Origin: Flavobacteriaceae bacterium
GTDB taxonomy: Bacteria > Bacteroidota > Bacteroidia > Flavobacteriales > Flavobacteriaceae
Length of the DNA stretch: 64,000 nt
Reading direction: 5' to 3'
Assembly: GCA_024763365.1 (NCBI GenBank)
Contig: JANTFO010000002.1
Location: 1 to 64,000, forward strand
Under the pieces are notes generated by a model, which was not told where the DNA came from, did no database searches, and saw only the letters and a list, made by a program, of their open reading frames with translations. The translations under genes were made by a program, and so were the position numbers. Positions 28,136-38,974 of this stretch are shown here, one piece after another (position 1 is the first letter of the stretch; each line of letters begins with the position of its first letter).

Positions 28136-30172
28136 TTACGAAATTGACCTTAAGAAAGTCAATTTTGCTTCCCATATAGATAATTCAAAATCTAGTTTTT
28201 CTACATTTTTAAGAATCTTTTTGATCATCGGATTAGATTCATCTGCATTAGAGAAAAACTGTATATTGTTTTCCAATTGTTGTTTTTCTCTCGAAATTTC
28301 ATCTATTTTTTTACGGACAAACTGCACTTCATAATTGATTTTATTGAAATCTTTCTGTGCTATAAACTCATTGATCATATTTTCGTATCTGATGAGTATA
28401 CTTTCTTTTTTATCAATAGAAAGTTTGTCAAAGCATAAATCGATGAGCTTGTTGAATTTAGAACTAATATAGCGTTGTTTCATAGGCACAACACCCAGCT
28501 CATTCCACTCTTTAATGATTGTTTTTAAGGCTTTTAAATCTAATTCAATGTCACCAGCATCCAATTTTTCTTTGAAGTCCTCATAGAACTCTTTTTTCTT
28601 GATAAATACTTCATTCTGCTCCTCAAAAACCGAATCCTGAAAATTATGCAAGCGGTTAAAATAATGATTACAAGCTTCTTTGAATCGTTTCCAAATCTTA
28701 TCGGATTGACTTCGTGGCACATGTCCGATTTTTTTCCAATCGTTTTGGATATTCTTCATGATTTCTGTAACTGTATCCCAATCCTCACTGTCTTTTAGGG
28801 ATTCTGCCTGCTCTACCAACTTCATTTTTTTATCCAAATTCTCTTTCTGCTCATTTTTAAGATCTTTATAATAATTATTCTTTTCTTGATTAAATTTTTT
28901 GGTAGCTTCTTTAAAACGGTTCCAAATCTTAGCGTTTACATTTCTGGGAACTCGGCCAATTGAAAAGAAACGCTCACGTAAATTTTCAATTTCCTTAATA
29001 CTCTTCTGCCAGTCATGATGTGTCTTATTTCCTGAAGTATCATAATTTTCAATTTCTTCTATTACAGCTTCTTTCATCAAAACATTTTCCTGGTATTGAC
29101 CTTTAAGTTCTTCAAAAATCTCATGTCTTTTATCATGGATCTTTTTAGTAGCTGCACTAAAACGTTCCCAGACTTTTTCTCTTAATTCTCGAGACACCGG
29201 ACCTATCTCCTCTTTCCAAATCATATGTAACTCTTGTAGCTCTTTGAATGCTTCATTGACATTCTCACTTTCTGCTAAAACTTCAGCTCGGGCAATAAGT
29301 TTTAATTTTTCATCCAAATTATGCTGAAAATCAAGGTCTCTTAAATCATTGCGAAGGTGTAATAGATCATAAAAACGCTCGGTATGAAAATGATATGTTC
29401 TCCAAAGATCTGTGTAATATTCACGCGATACCGGTCCTACTTCTCTCCATTTCTGTTGGATATCCTTAAAGTGCTTGAACATTTCACCACCGTCACCATT
29501 GTCAACCAAGTCTTTGAGCTCTTCAATAATGTTTCGTTTTTTAAGTAAATTCTCTTCGTAGGCTTTTTGAATATTTTTTTGATACTCTTGCAACCTTCTT
29601 TTATATTGAAGTAACACTTCATTATAAGTAGCCTGAACAGGATTTTCATAGTGAAAATCTATACTGTTACCCCCTTCCTTTAAAAATTGATCTTTGGCTT
29701 CTTTAAGTTCCTTACCAAACTTACGATTAAAGGTCTTTTTGAGTAAATCTACATGTTTTCTAATGCTTTGTATGGGGTGCTCCTGAAGTAAATTTTGGAT
29801 TGCAGCAACTATACCCGCAAGGTCCATAGATTTGTAATCTTCAATAGGAATTTCCTCTTCTGTAATCTTTTCTGATGAGGCAGCCACCTCTTTCTCAATA
29901 GCATCAACAGCTTTTTTAATTTCATCACCTTCTTTAGTTGCCTCTACCGAATCATCGTGATTTACAATCTGATCTTCCTGATCAACATCTACTTCAGAAT
30001 TCTCTGTTGTCTCTTCAGTTGTTTCGGATTCTAAAACTTCAGCATCTTTATTGGTATCAGCAGGATCATCAGGAGTTATGTCTTGCTCTATTTCTACAGA
30101 TTTTGATTCTTCTTTTGGTTGGCTTTCGTTTGACTCCGGTAATTTACTATTGTCTTTGTCTAACATTTTCAA
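28136..30172 (-). CDS. DUF349 domain-containing protein
   Basis: Repeated W..xGPVSR/xGxVPR units (EVGPVSREYYTDLWRTYH, SIGRVPRNVNAKIWNRF, KIGHVPRSQSDKIWKRF), acidic N-terminus. Confidence 0.9.
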   Translation of the reverse strand: MKMLDKDNSKLPESNESQPKEESKSVEIEQDITPDDPADTNKDAEVLESETTEETTENSEVDVDQEDQIVNHDDSVEATKEGDEIKKAVDAIEKEVAASSEKITEEEIPIEDYKSMDLAGIVAAIQNLLQEHPIQSIRKHVDLLKKTFNRKFGKELKEAKDQFLKEGGNSIDFHYENPVQATYNEVLLQYKRRLQEYQKNIQKAYEENLLKKRNIIEELKDLVDNGDGGEMFKHFKDIQQKWREVGPVSREYYTDLWRTYHFHTERFYDLLHLRNDLRDLDFQHNLDEKLKLIARAEVLAESENVNEAFKELQELHMIWKEEIGPVSRELREKVWERFSAATKKIHDKRHEIFEELKGQYQENVLMKEAVIEEIENYDTSGNKTHHDWQKSIKEIENLRERFFSIGRVPRNVNAKIWNRFKEATKKFNQEKNNYYKDLKNEQKENLDKKMKLVEQAESLKDSEDWDTVTEIMKNIQNDWKKIGHVPRSQSDKIWKRFKEACNHYFNRLHNFQDSVFEEQNEVFIKKKEFYEDFKEKLDAGDIELDLKALKTIIKEWNELGVVPMKQRYISSKFNKLIDLCFDKLSIDKKESILIRYENMINEFIAQKDFNKINYEVQFVRKKIDEISREKQQLENNIQFFSNADESNPMIKKILKNVEKLDFELSIWEAKLTFLRSIS

Positions 30173-30267
30173 AATGTTTTAAGGTTCCTATGAATGGATA
30201 AAGATACCAATTGCCCATTATCTGACAAAAGATTTTCATCAAATCAAGTAAAATTTAGCATTAGCTA

Positions 30268-31026
30268 CTATAAATTCCAAATTTCCCAGGATTTTTCTGC
30301 CTGTAAGTGGAGCATTTCTAGGCCATTTTTAATTTGCGCACCTTGCTCCAAGGCTTTTTTTAAAAATAAAGTTTGGGTGGGATTATAAACCAAGTCATAT
30401 ACTAGGTAAGATGAGTTGAACAGATGGTAAGGAATGTCGGGAAAAGTATTGATGTTAGGAGTAGTCCCCACAGGGGTACAATTAATGACTATCTGATATT
30501 TTTGAAATATATCTTTATCAAGTTGGGCATAGCTATAAGCATCGGATTTTTCATTTCTACTCACAAACGTCGAAGCTATTCCCATCTGGGAAAATGCATA
30601 CTTTATAGCCATAGCTACTCCACCGGTACCTAAAATCAATGCTGCACGGTGATGTTCTTGTATAAAAGGGCTTATACTTTCTTGAAAAGCAACATAATCT
30701 GTATTGTACGCACATAGTTTTTTCTTTCTTACTTGTATGACATTCACAGCATTAATTTTCTGGACTTCTGGGCTTAATTCATCCATAAAACTCAGTACCG
30801 TTGTTTTATACGGAATGGTTACATTGAGCCCTTTATATTGAAAAACTTCGCGCTTAAAAAAATGTGCTAATGCCTGTTCACGCTCAAAAGATATATTGGT
30901 ATAACTATAATTATGTAAGCCTTCTTTTTGAAATTTTTCTTGAAAGTACGATTGTGAAAAAGAATAGTGTAATTCTTTCCCTATCAAACCGTAACGATTA
31001 TTATCTATGTTGATTTTTGTCCCCAT
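30268..31026 (-). CDS. aroE: Shikimate dehydrogenase
   Basis: YGLIGKELHYSFSQSYF, GLNVTIPYKTTVL, YNTDYVAFQ, LILGTGGVAMAI. Confidence 0.93.
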   Translation of the reverse strand: MGTKINIDNNRYGLIGKELHYSFSQSYFQEKFQKEGLHNYSYTNISFEREQALAHFFKREVFQYKGLNVTIPYKTTVLSFMDELSPEVQKINAVNVIQVRKKKLCAYNTDYVAFQESISPFIQEHHRAALILGTGGVAMAIKYAFSQMGIASTFVSRNEKSDAYSYAQLDKDIFQKYQIVINCTPVGTTPNINTFPDIPYHLFNSSYLVYDLVYNPTQTLFLKKALEQGAQIKNGLEMLHLQAEKSWEIWNL

Positions 31027-31931
31027 TTTTCAAGGGCTAATATAAGTAGAAAACCTGCAAAGCCTAGTATAATTGCCCAAAGTATTTGTGGATCTCCATC
31101 ATATTGGGTTGGCCACACATTTTTTTCTGTCAACAATACAGGTTTTTCATTCGTAAAGCTGTTTTCTATTGCTACTTTCCATGGCCATATCTTAGTTAAA
31201 GCTCCGATGATAAATCCTGTTAAAAGTGCTAAAGTAGCTGATTTGTAATGGCTTAAGAAATATTTTAAAACTCTTGAAAAAGATAGCAAACCTACCACGG
31301 CTCCTACTCCTACAATGGCAATTATCTTAAAATTAAATTCATGTACAGCATTTAAAACTACTTGATATACACCCAATAAAACTAAAATAAAAGCTCCGGA
31401 AATTCCCGGTAATATCATGGCGGTAATAGCCAAAGCACCGGACAAAAACAAATAAAGATATTCTGGATCTGTAGATTGAACGGGCTGAAAAGTAGTTATT
31501 AAATAAGCCGAAATGATACCGGTTATTAATGAAAAAATGCTCCTAATATTCCAAACTTTAATCTGTTTTCCAACAAACCAAATACTGGCTATCACCAAAC
31601 CAAAAAAGAAGGACCAGATCAACACTGGTTTATGTAGTAATAGCCAACTTAAAAGCTTTGCCAGGGATAATACACTGATACCAATTCCCAAAAGTAGTGC
31701 CACTAAAAAATTAAGATTAGCTTTCTGCCACGCAGCTTTAATTCCTTTATTCTTTAAAACTGGAATCAAGGATAATTTAAATGCATTGATCGTATCGAGA
31801 AGTTCTTCATAAATTCCAGAAATAAAAGCAATAGTACCTCCGGATACTCCCGGCACTACATCTGCTGCCCCCATAGCCATACCCTTCAAAGTAATGATAA
31901 AATAATCAAGAAAAGATCTTTTCTCCTTCAT
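31005..31931 (-). CDS. DUF368 domain-containing membrane protein
   Basis: KGMAMGAADVVPGVSGGTIAFISGIYEELLDTI, multiple TM helices. Confidence 0.92.
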   Translation of the reverse strand: MKEKRSFLDYFIITLKGMAMGAADVVPGVSGGTIAFISGIYEELLDTINAFKLSLIPVLKNKGIKAAWQKANLNFLVALLLGIGISVLSLAKLLSWLLLHKPVLIWSFFFGLVIASIWFVGKQIKVWNIRSIFSLITGIISAYLITTFQPVQSTDPEYLYLFLSGALAITAMILPGISGAFILVLLGVYQVVLNAVHEFNFKIIAIVGVGAVVGLLSFSRVLKYFLSHYKSATLALLTGFIIGALTKIWPWKVAIENSFTNEKPVLLTEKNVWPTQYDGDPQILWAIILGFAGFLLILALEKWGQKST

Positions 31932-31937
31932 AAAAGC

Positions 31938-33335
31938 CTATAAATTTTGGAATTCAAGGACTATATTCTTAACCATTTTACTGTGGTGAATGGAAGGAAA
32001 CATACTTTTAAATAATTTATAATTACTACTGTCGTGGTTTAAAGCGTTCAAAAGATGTTTCTTACCTAACATAGGGCTTCCGGTTCGAAAATAGTAACCA
32101 CTTAATCTATAGTCAATTTGAGATTGGTTTCCGTAATAAATTTCGGCTTCCAGCAAAACCTTGATGGCTTCGTTAAAATCAGCATTTAAAAAATGGGTGT
32201 CCGCTAAGTCCAAATATGTGTTTAAATTCCTATCACCCAACTGTATACACTTCTCAAAAGATTTAGCTGCTTCTTTATAAAAAGGTATTTTTAAATTAGC
32301 TTTTGCGAACAGTTTCCAATATTTGGGATTCTCGTCATTAATATCTATCAATTTGTTCAAATAATAAATAGCTTTCCTAAAATTGTTTTGCTCTAAATAC
32401 AATTCCGACAAAGCAATCAAAGGTTTGTCCAAATACGGGTCTTGCTCAATAGATTCTAAATAATATTTTATAGCATTATCAAAATCTTTAAGTATTCTGT
32501 AATTCTCTGCAATCTTAAAATAAACAAATGCAGAAGCATCATCAATTTTTACAGATAACAGATAATTTTCAATTGCTTCTTCATTTCTGTAAATGGCTTC
32601 CAGACTTTTGGCTTTTTCCACATAAGCTCCTATAAAAAACTCATCGACCAGTAAGGCGTATTCATAGCTTCTAATAGCATCGTAATGCCTATTTAGTTGA
32701 GCATATTGCAAGCCTAACTGATGCCAGGCAATTTCACTGTAAGGATTGTTATTGATATATTTATTTAAATAATTTATTGAATCTTGCTGCCTGTTCAACA
32801 TATTGAAACAATACACCACATTATGTAATAAAGTGTCGTCTTCCGTGTCTATCCTGATGCATCTTTTAAAATAAGCCAAAGCATTGGCAAAATCATCCAA
32901 AAACATAAATTCCATACCTATCAGTGAAAGGACATCGGTATCGTCATTCTCTGCTAGCTTAAGAGCCTTTTTTAATAATTCTATCGCTTCCAGATGTTGC
33001 TCTTTTTTTGATAACAATAAGGCTTTTTGAATATAGATATCTTCATTATTGGGCTCAATATGTGTCAAGGTATCCAAAAGTTGAACAGCTTTTTCAAACT
33101 TATCCTGAATAATAAAGAGTTCGGCTTGTAGCAATTGTATGCTACTAGTATCCGGATGTTGAGACATGGCCAAAACCAAAGCTTTTTTGGCTAAATTGAT
33201 CTGAGCGTGGTCCAAATAATACTTAATGATGTTCTCAAATTCCTGAGAATCAAAAAAATACACGTTATCTGTTTTGAGCATTCGCTCAAACCTTTCTATG
33301 CTTGTATATAAATTTTCTTCTGGGTTGAAATCCAT
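31938..33335 (-). CDS. Tetratricopeptide repeat protein
   Basis: Consecutive TPR units (AIELLKKALKLAENDDTD..., AWHQLGLQYAQLNRHYDAIRSYEYAL...). Confidence 0.9.
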   Translation of the reverse strand: MDFNPEENLYTSIERFERMLKTDNVYFFDSQEFENIIKYYLDHAQINLAKKALVLAMSQHPDTSSIQLLQAELFIIQDKFEKAVQLLDTLTHIEPNNEDIYIQKALLLSKKEQHLEAIELLKKALKLAENDDTDVLSLIGMEFMFLDDFANALAYFKRCIRIDTEDDTLLHNVVYCFNMLNRQQDSINYLNKYINNNPYSEIAWHQLGLQYAQLNRHYDAIRSYEYALLVDEFFIGAYVEKAKSLEAIYRNEEAIENYLLSVKIDDASAFVYFKIAENYRILKDFDNAIKYYLESIEQDPYLDKPLIALSELYLEQNNFRKAIYYLNKLIDINDENPKYWKLFAKANLKIPFYKEAAKSFEKCIQLGDRNLNTYLDLADTHFLNADFNEAIKVLLEAEIYYGNQSQIDYRLSGYYFRTGSPMLGKKHLLNALNHDSSNYKLFKSMFPSIHHSKMVKNIVLEFQNL

Positions 33336-33492
33336 TTTTTAGTGAATTCTATCTGTCTTAAGTAGCTAACTGCTTAAATTCAGTTATACAAACTTACTTC
33401 TTATGTAAAAATACAATATGCCCCAATGTATGAAAAAAAAATAAGTTATCTTTTTTAACAATTTAATTAACACATTTATATAACAATATTAA

Positions 33493-35598
33493 TCAACTAA
33501 TATTTGCCCAAACACCAACTTTTCTATCAATTTCCCTGTAAGTATCTTTTATATCTTTATTTCCCGGCAAATTCAAATTAGGGTCTTTTTTGAGTAAATC
33601 AATCGCTGCATATCTAGCCATTTTTAATTGGGCGTTATCTTTGACAATATCAGCAATTTTTAGACTTAAAACGCCACTCTGCTGGGTACCCATCAAATTA
33701 CCGGGGCCTCGTAATTTTAAATCTACTTCGGCAATCTCAAAACCGTCTGTAGTATCAACCATGGTCTGTAACCGAACTTTGGCATCATTCGAAAGCTTCT
33801 GCCCGGCCATCAAGATACAGTAACTTTGATCAGCTCCACGACCTACCCTGCCTCTTAGTTGATGGAGTTGTGACAAGCCGAATTTTTCTGCACTTTCTAT
33901 GATCATCACACTGGCATTAGGCACATCAACGCCCACTTCAATCACTGTAGTAGCTACTAATATTTGGGTTTTGCCTGTTGCAAATTGTTGCATTTCGTAT
34001 TCCTTGTCTGTTGGTTTCATCTTCCCGTGAACAATACTTACCTGATATTCGGGTTTTGGAAAACTCCTGACAATACTTTCATAACCATCCATCAAATCTT
34101 TATATTCCAATACCTCCGATTCCTCAATTAGGGGATATACAATATAAACTTGCCTGCCCTTTTTGATTTCCTCTCTCACAAACTGAAATACAGAAGCACG
34201 ATTTTTGTCAAATCGCCAGGCTGTTTGAATTTTTTTTCGGCCAGGTGGCAATTCATCAATCACGGAAATATCCAAATCTCCATAAATACTCATAGCCAAA
34301 GTTCTTGGGATAGGGGTAGCGGTCATTACTAATATATGTGGTGGTAACACATTCTTTTTCCACATACGAGCACGTTGTGCTACCCCAAAGCGATGTTGTT
34401 CATCGATAATCACCAAACCTAAATTCTTGAATTTTACCGTATCCTCAAGTAATGCATGTGTGCCAATTAAAATATGTAAATCACCTTCTATCAATGATTT
34501 ATGTATTTCTTTACGCGCTGTTGTTTTAACACTACCTGTCAAAAGTACTACTTTGACAGGCATATCTCCCAACATACGATTGATACTTTCAAAATGTTGT
34601 TGCGCTAGTATTTCGGTTGGCGCCATTAAAGCTACCTGATAATCATTGTCCAAAGCGATAAGTGCCGATAGTAATGCTACAATAGTTTTGCCGGAACCTA
34701 CATCACCTTGTAACAAGCGGTTCATTTGAGCTGAAGAATTCACATCCTTTCTAATCTCTTTTAAGACTCGTTTCTGGGCTCCTGTCAATTCAAAAGGTAG
34801 ATACTCTTTGTAAAATTGATTGAAAAAATCCCCCACTTTTTGAAATGGATAACCTTTTATCTTTTGCTTTCTCAGAATATTTTTTCTAAGCAATTGTAAT
34901 TGTATGAAAAATAACTCCTCAAATTTAAGTCGTAACCTTGCTTTAGATAACTTCTCCTGACTTTGCGGAAAGTGAATTTGAAATAGGGCTTCGTTTTTCG
35001 AAACAAGCTTGTGCTGTTCTATGATCTCTTCTGACAAGGTTTCCTGAAAGCGGTTTTGGAATTGCAAAAACAGGCTTTGGATCAACTTTTGGACCACCTT
35101 GTTGGTAACATTTTTCTTACCCAGTTTTTCGGTAGAAGGGTAAACAGGTTCCAAAGCTGTTCGCAAACTTTTGTTAAAATGCGACCGCAATTCCATCTCG
35201 GGATGCGGCATGGAAAAAGTACTCTTGAATTTACTTGCACGGCCAAAGATCACATAGTCGACTCCGGTTTTTAAATTTTGAGCAATCCACTTGGTTGAAC
35301 GAAACCAAACCAATTCCATAGTGCCGGTTTCATCTGTGAAAGTAGCTACCAGTCGCATTTTTCGTTTTGTTCCTACACTTTGTATACTGGTTATTTGCCC
35401 AATAATTTGAACATCTGCCCCTGACTCTTTTAATTCAGCAATTTTATAAAATTTTGTTCGATCTATATATCTGTTAGGGAAAAAATTGACTAGGTCACCC
35501 AAGGTTTTAATGCCCAATTCTTCTTCGAACAGAATTGATCTGGCAGGGCCGACACCTTCAAGGTAAAGAATACTTTTTTGTAGTAAATTTGTTTCCAT
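33493..35598 (-). CDS. recG: ATP-dependent DNA helicase RecG
   Basis: LLQGDVGSGKTIVAL, IIDEQHRFGVAQR, MTATPIPRTLAMS, QLRGRVGRGADQSYCIL. Confidence 0.97.
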   Translation of the reverse strand: METNLLQKSILYLEGVGPARSILFEEELGIKTLGDLVNFFPNRYIDRTKFYKIAELKESGADVQIIGQITSIQSVGTKRKMRLVATFTDETGTMELVWFRSTKWIAQNLKTGVDYVIFGRASKFKSTFSMPHPEMELRSHFNKSLRTALEPVYPSTEKLGKKNVTNKVVQKLIQSLFLQFQNRFQETLSEEIIEQHKLVSKNEALFQIHFPQSQEKLSKARLRLKFEELFFIQLQLLRKNILRKQKIKGYPFQKVGDFFNQFYKEYLPFELTGAQKRVLKEIRKDVNSSAQMNRLLQGDVGSGKTIVALLSALIALDNDYQVALMAPTEILAQQHFESINRMLGDMPVKVVLLTGSVKTTARKEIHKSLIEGDLHILIGTHALLEDTVKFKNLGLVIIDEQHRFGVAQRARMWKKNVLPPHILVMTATPIPRTLAMSIYGDLDISVIDELPPGRKKIQTAWRFDKNRASVFQFVREEIKKGRQVYIVYPLIEESEVLEYKDLMDGYESIVRSFPKPEYQVSIVHGKMKPTDKEYEMQQFATGKTQILVATTVIEVGVDVPNASVMIIESAEKFGLSQLHQLRGRVGRGADQSYCILMAGQKLSNDAKVRLQTMVDTTDGFEIAEVDLKLRGPGNLMGTQQSGVLSLKIADIVKDNAQLKMARYAAIDLLKKDPNLNLPGNKDIKDTYREIDRKVGVWANIS

Positions 35599-35711
35599 TA
35601 GATAAAACGAAAGTAAAAAAAAAGCATGATTTTATCAGTGAAAACTTTCTCCTAATCATAAAAAGCTAGTAACTTTGTAAACCTTAAGATAAAAGATATA
35701 AATACAGCGAC

Positions 35712-36797
35712 ATGAAAAATACAGTCCTTACTTCCATCCATGAATCTTTACAAGCTAAAATGGTCCCTTTTGCAGGGTATTTAATGCCGGTACAATATGA
35801 AAGTGTCAATGCCGAACATATGGCAGTGAGAAATTCTGTGGGTGTATTTGATGTGTCCCACATGGGTGAATTTCATCTAAAAGGTGAAAAAGCACTGGAT
35901 TTAATCCAAAAATTAACTTCCAATGATGCCTCCAAACTTTTTGACGGGAAAGTACAATATTCTTGTTTACCTAATGATAAAGGAGGTATCGTAGATGATT
36001 TGTTGGTTTACCGTATACATGAGGATGCATATATGCTGGTCGTGAATGCGTCTAATATAGAGAAAGACTGGAACTGGATCGCTTCACACAATGATCTCGG
36101 CGTAGATATGACCAACCGCTCTGATGAGATGTCCTTATTGGCCATTCAAGGCCCCAAGGCCGCTGAAGCCATGCAATCTTTGACAGAAGTTGATCTTAAA
36201 GCTATGAAGTATTACACATTTGAAATTGGAAAGTTTGCCGGATTTGACGATATCATTATCTCTGCTACCGGCTATACTGGTAGTGGTGGCTTTGAGATCT
36301 ATATGCCCAATGAGGCAGCTCCGGCTATTTGGAAAGCTGTTTTTGAAGCCGGAAAAGATTATAATATCAAGGCCTGCGGATTGGCTGCCCGTGATACATT
36401 GAGATTGGAAATGGGCTTTTGCTTATATGGAAATGATATTGACGATACTACTTCTCCCATAGAAGCCGGATTGGGATGGATTACCAAATTTACCAAAGAC
36501 TTTACCAATTCCGATGTACTACAAGCACAAAAAGAACTGGGTGTTCATAAAAAACTGGTAGGTTTTGAGCTACTGGAAAGAGGCATTCCCAGACATGATT
36601 ATCACATAGTAAACGAAAAGGGTGAGCATATAGGCCGTGTTACTTCCGGCACGATGAGCCCCTCACTTAATAAAGGTATCGGTATGGGCTATGTATTAAT
36701 AGAGTATAGTAAAGCCGATACAGAAATCTATATCCAAATCCGTAAAAAAAGTGTACCTGCTAAAGTGGTGAAATTGCCTTTTTATAAGGGGAAATAA
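35712..36797 (+). CDS. gcvT: Aminomethyltransferase (glycine cleavage T protein)
   Basis: [42 protein letters not shown]. Confidence 0.96.
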   Translation: MKNTVLTSIHESLQAKMVPFAGYLMPVQYESVNAEHMAVRNSVGVFDVSHMGEFHLKGEKALDLIQKLTSNDASKLFDGKVQYSCLPNDKGGIVDDLLVYRIHEDAYMLVVNASNIEKDWNWIASHNDLGVDMTNRSDEMSLLAIQGPKAAEAMQSLTEVDLKAMKYYTFEIGKFAGFDDIIISATGYTGSGGFEIYMPNEAAPAIWKAVFEAGKDYNIKACGLAARDTLRLEMGFCLYGNDIDDTTSPIEAGLGWITKFTKDFTNSDVLQAQKELGVHKKLVGFELLERGIPRHDYHIVNEKGEHIGRVTSGTMSPSLNKGIGMGYVLIEYSKADTEIYIQIRKKSVPAKVVKLPFYKGK

Positions 36798-36829
36798 TTC
36801 TAAAAGGAATTATAAAAACCTGTTTGTTC

Positions 36830-37246
36830 TTATTTTTTTAAAAACGCTACAGCCAACCTATAGCTCTCCAGCCCAAAACCGGCAATCACTCCTACTACGT
36901 GTGGCGAAAGATAAGAGGTATGCCTATAGCTCTCTCTTTTCCAAACATTGGAAATATGTACTTCAACAACGGGTATATCCAGCACTTTAACCGCATCAGC
37001 AATACCAACGGAAGTGTGGGTATAAGCGGCCGCATTGAGAATCAGCGCTTCGGCTGTAGTAGCTGTTTTTTGGATGGCATCGATGAGTTCGCCCTCAATA
37101 TTGGATTGGAAATAACTAAAGCTTACCTGCGGAAAATCTTTTTTTAATTTTATTAAATAGTCCTCAAAAGAAGTATGCCCGTATACCTCAGGTTCTCTTT
37201 TTCCGAGCAAATTTAAATTGGGGCCATTGATAATCGCAATTCTCAT
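36830..37246 (-). CDS. aroQ: 3-dehydroquinate dehydratase, type II
   Basis: INGPNLNLLGKREPEVYG, LNAAAYTHTSVGIADAV, VEVHISN. Confidence 0.95.
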   Translation of the reverse strand: MRIAIINGPNLNLLGKREPEVYGHTSFEDYLIKLKKDFPQVSFSYFQSNIEGELIDAIQKTATTAEALILNAAAYTHTSVGIADAVKVLDIPVVEVHISNVWKRESYRHTSYLSPHVVGVIAGFGLESYRLAVAFLKK

Positions 37247-37252
37247 TTTATG

Positions 37253-37897
37253 CTAAAAGAAACTAAATCCGGCCGATAGTTGTATTACACCATTTGTAAG
37301 GTTTCTATCTATACCTTCCTGTAATTTTGAGGTATTTAACAAGCCTAAATTATATCGGGCAGACAGGTAAAAACCAGTTTCTGTCAAATAACCAACGCCC
37401 AACACTATGCCTGCATCTATGTGTTCTGTTTCTTCATAAAGATTGATTGGAGCTTCTTCATAACCATAGGTAGATCTATTAATATCATCTATAGACAAGT
37501 TTTTGGCATTGAGCAAATAAGCTACTTGCGGACCGGCTTGAATATTGATACGTTCTGTCACATAATACTTAGCCATCACCGGCAAGGATAGGTAATGATA
37601 TTCATAATGATATCGCAAATCGGCATCTGAGGTATCCTTAAATCGTGCCCCTTTAATGGAATACAAAAGTTCGGGTTGCAAGGAAAAAAAATCGTTAAAA
37701 ACAATCTCTGCAAAAGGACCAAAATGTGCTGCCACTTTCATTCTGTCATTATCTAAAAAATTATTTTGATCACCTGTGTAATACAATTGACTGATGTTTG
37801 TTCCGGCTTTCACACCATAGTAAACCTCCAGGTATTGTGCCATTGACACATGACTAAAGCTGATAATTAGGATCAAAAGTGTAAAAACTCTTTTCAT
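37253..37897 (-). CDS. PorT-family outer-membrane beta-barrel protein
   Basis: YYGVKAGTNISQLYY..., LQPELLYSIKGARF, AGPQVAYLLNAK. Confidence 0.85.
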   Translation of the reverse strand: MKRVFTLLILIISFSHVSMAQYLEVYYGVKAGTNISQLYYTGDQNNFLDNDRMKVAAHFGPFAEIVFNDFFSLQPELLYSIKGARFKDTSDADLRYHYEYHYLSLPVMAKYYVTERINIQAGPQVAYLLNAKNLSIDDINRSTYGYEEAPINLYEETEHIDAGIVLGVGYLTETGFYLSARYNLGLLNTSKLQEGIDRNLTNGVIQLSAGFSFF

Positions 37898-37978
37898 GAT
37901 AATTCTATTTTTATTTAAGCTTCAACACACAAATATAAACCAATTCAATTACATAACAGCTTTTTATTATAAAAAACA

Positions 37979-38698
37979 CTACATCAATTGGGTATAATAG
38001 TTGTAATCATTGATCACTATTTCCACAAAATGGATGGGCTTCATATCGGTTGTAATACCTGTTAGATCAATGATCTTGGCATGAAGCTTGTTTACTATTT
38101 TGTGATTTTTTTGACGTAATGCTTTGTAATACAAATCTTTAATAGTTTGTATATCAGCATCATTCAAAGTAGTGACTTCAGGGAATGTCGGTTTGTAATC
38201 TTTGGGAATGTCTACACTGAGTGTATCAGACAGTTTCGTCAATTGTTTCTCACTGATTACTGTCGTACCGGCAGCCATATCTCCCAAGCGTTGGCCTTTT
38301 CCATTTAATAATATGGTTAATAATGCTACCCCACCGGAGGCAAACGTAATATCAATAATACGCAATACCCATCTTATCAAATAACTACCAAAAGTGGGTT
38401 TAGAACCGTCTAGCTTAACGACACGCATTTTCAGTATGGACTTTCCGAGGGATTGTCCGTTAAAAAAAGTTTCAAAAAGCAAATGATATAAAAAGGCGGG
38501 TAAGGTCAAAACCATCCAAAAAACAACACTGTCAAAAACAGCAGCACCTACCATATATCTGGCCAACAAGATGATCAAGATATAATAGGCAGTTATAAAT
38601 AAGCCATCGAGTAAAAAAGCACCAATACGCTCACTAACATTAGCTACCTGTTGGTGAATACTTACATTTTGAGCCGTTTCAATTTGAAATTTATCCAT
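37979..38698 (-). CDS. RDD family membrane protein
   Basis: SERIGAFLLDGLFITAYYI, FFNGQSLGKSILKMRVV. Confidence 0.9.
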   Translation of the reverse strand: MDKFQIETAQNVSIHQQVANVSERIGAFLLDGLFITAYYILIILLARYMVGAAVFDSVVFWMVLTLPAFLYHLLFETFFNGQSLGKSILKMRVVKLDGSKPTFGSYLIRWVLRIIDITFASGGVALLTILLNGKGQRLGDMAAGTTVISEKQLTKLSDTLSVDIPKDYKPTFPEVTTLNDADIQTIKDLYYKALRQKNHKIVNKLHAKIIDLTGITTDMKPIHFVEIVINDYNYYTQLM

Positions 38699-38974
38699 AT
38701 TTCTTTTTACATTTCATGTGTCTAAATTATAATAAATTTTATAGGTCACATGTAATAGGCATTTATACTTTATCAATTGGTTATGATATTTTTTCTTATG
38801 ACTATTTCTTGTGAGAAAAATAATATATTTGCCAAAGGTCACAAGTAACCTCCGTATAATTTTTTTCATGAACTTTTACATTTTTTCATAAAAAAAATTA
38901 TATCGGTTTGGCACAAAGATAAAGTAATACATTATTTTTACGAGCATCATTGATCTGTAATCGAAAAAAAGCTT

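Noticed and set aside
38701-38735. Possible 7-nt periodicity upstream of the RDD gene
   Set aside because: Too degenerate to distinguish from AT-rich background by eye.
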